From Petrolisthes cinctipes (taxonomy: Eukaryota > Arthropoda > Malacostraca > Decapoda > Porcellanidae), in the NCBI GenBank assembly GCA_033782935.1, contig JAWQEG010000488.1:1054001-1118000 (forward strand): 64,000 nt of DNA. Reading direction: 5' to 3'. The notes below the pieces were generated by a model, which was given only the letters and a program-made list of their open reading frames with translations, did not search any database and had not been told where the DNA came from. Below are positions 62,887-64,000 of this stretch, in pieces (within the stretch, counting starts at the first letter, position 1; every line of letters starts with the position of its first letter). A program made the translations under genes and the position numbers.

Positions 62887-64000
62887 GTGTTAGAGTATTT
62901 TCAAAATACAGGCCAAAAACATACTGAAAATCGATCTTTTAGGTGCACAAAAGTCGATATGTGCATACATCTTCAGTACCCGTTTATATCTCAAATTCAG
63001 GCTCAAAACACCCGAAAATTCGATATTTTGGGGTCCCAGAAGCAATCTGTACATGCCTACTCAGTGTTAGAGTATTTTCAAAATACAGGCCCAAAACATG
63101 CTGAAAATCGATATTTTAGATGCCCAAAGTCAATATGTGCATGTATCTTCTGTACCCGTTTATATCTCAAATTCAGGCTCAAAACACCCGAAAATTCAAT
63201 ATTTTGGGGTCCCAGAAGCAATCTGTACATGCCTACTCAGTGCTAGAATATTTTCAAAATATAGGCTAAAAACATGTTAAAAATCGATCTTTTAGGTGCC
63301 AAAAAGTCGATATCTCAAATTCAGTCCCAAAACACCCGAAAATTCGATATTTAGGGGTCCCAGAAGCGATCTGTACATGCCTACTCCGTGTTAGAGTATT
63401 TTCAAAATACATGCTCAAAACATACTGAAAATCGATCTTTTAGGTGCACAAAAGTCGATATGTGCATACATCTTCAGTACCCGTTTATATCTCAAATTCA
63501 GGCTCAAAACACCCGAAAAATCAATATTTTGTGGTCCCAGAAGCAATCTGTACATGCCTACTCAGTGTTAGAGTATTTTCAAAATACAGGCCCAAAACAT
63601 GCTGAAAATCGATATTTTAGATGCCCAAAGTCAATATGTGCATGTATCTTCTGTACCCGTTTATATCTCAAATTCTGGCTCAAAACACCCGAAAATTCAA
63701 TATTTTGGGGTCCCAGAAGCAATCTGTACAGCGCTAGAATATTTTCAAAATATAGGCTAAAAACATGCTAAAAATCGATCTTTTAGGTGCCAAAAAGTCG
63801 ATATCTCAAATTCAGTCCCAAAACACCCGAAAATTCGATATTTAGGGGTCCCAGAAGCGATCTGTACATGCCTACTCCGTGTTAGAGTATTTTCAAAATA
63901 CAGGCCAAAAACATACTGAAAATCGATCTTTTAGGTGCCCAAAAGTCGATATGTGCATGCATCTTCTGTACCCGTTTATATCTCAAATTCTGGCCCTAAA
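62887..64000 (+). repeat. Terminal units related to 50664-51950
   Basis: Units start at 62887 (501 bp) and 63388 (491). A partial A1 starts at 63879 and is cut by the window end. The gcatacatcttcag and tacagcgctag markers match 50664-51831. The 63388 unit has one B2 where 51165 has two, so the offset falls from 12223 to 12047. The array continues beyond the window. Confidence 0.83.

Larger units (their letters stand above)
1..64000 (+). repeat. Continuous satellite DNA array with 501 bp higher-order repeat
   Basis: Every part of the window is a copy of one 148-178 bp monomer family in head-to-tail order on the given strand. Monomer starts are recognised by gtgttagag (classes A and B) or gtgctagaa (class C). 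The regular order A-B-C gives a 501 bp higher-order repeat. I placed 130 complete units: 57 of 501 bp, 18 of 499-502 bp, 18 of 490-493 bp, 17 of 323-325 bp and 20 of other lengths. No inverted copy, transposable element or non-satellite stretch was seen. The monomer length is close to that of many centromeric satellites, but location and species are inference. There is no window edge with flanking unique DNA. Confidence 0.97.

Noticed and set aside
1..64000. CRISPR-like regular spacing of short conserved words
   Set aside because: The intervals between conserved words are themselves repeated, not unique spacers. Period and length fit a satellite.
1..64000. Match to a named satellite (for example primate alpha satellite or the Arabidopsis 178 bp repeat)
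   Set aside because: Length is similar, but I do not recognise sequence similarity to either, and no search could be run.

Overview
The whole 64 kb window is one uninterrupted tandem satellite array. No protein-coding gene, RNA gene, transposon, CRISPR array or unique-sequence island could be supported. All repeat copies run head to tail in the same orientation. By hand count one monomer is about 38% GC. A monomer of about 177 bp, a multi-monomer higher-order repeat (HOR) and megasatellite-like homogeneity are typical of centromeric, pericentromeric or subtelomeric heterochromatin of a eukaryotic chromosome. I do not recognise the family and cannot name the species. A plant or an animal are both possible.

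Hierarchy. (1) An ancestral half-unit of 88 bp is still visible inside each monomer. (2) Two diverged halves make a monomer of 176-177 bp. (3) Three monomer classes make a 501 bp HOR: A (177) + B (176) + C (148). C is a monomer with a fixed 29 bp deletion. I placed 130 complete HOR units by locating each A start that follows a C; 57 are exactly 501 bp. The others differ by a 10 bp junction deletion (490-493 bp), by loss of one monomer (323-325 bp), by a 60 bp deletion (431 bp), or by gain or fusion of monomers (148 to 1021 bp). In total there are about 388 monomers. (4) HOR units are grouped into larger tandem super-repeats that differ along the window.

Layout. 1-2492 is the tail of a super-repeat. 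2493-8578, 8579-14950 and 14951-21311 are three adjacent super-repeats of about 6.1-6.4 kb. 20811-27407 holds a four-HOR block of 1993 bp present three times. 28086-35222 has a 5.1 kb tandem step with a nested 1.5 kb step and an exact 500 bp duplication. 35223-48019 is an 11.3 kb step enclosing a 37.7-44.0 kb zone with its own private variants. 48836-53158 is a 3.0 kb tandem. 54662-62886 holds 1.65 kb blocks with a private marker set, interrupted at 57466-60735 by units resembling those of the first 20 kb. 62887-64000 resembles 50664-51950 again. This mosaic is what repeated unequal exchange and gene conversion between sister or homologous arrays would leave.

The clearest unexplained signals are a 15 bp dyad near the start of monomers, where A and C differ by a matched pair of substitutions that keeps the symmetry, helically spaced A/T tracts in both half-units, and a set of CGAT to CAAT differences separating monomer classes. 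Frames that stay open for 60-168 codons exist all along the array. They are a by-product of low stop-codon density in the repeat and are not annotated as genes.
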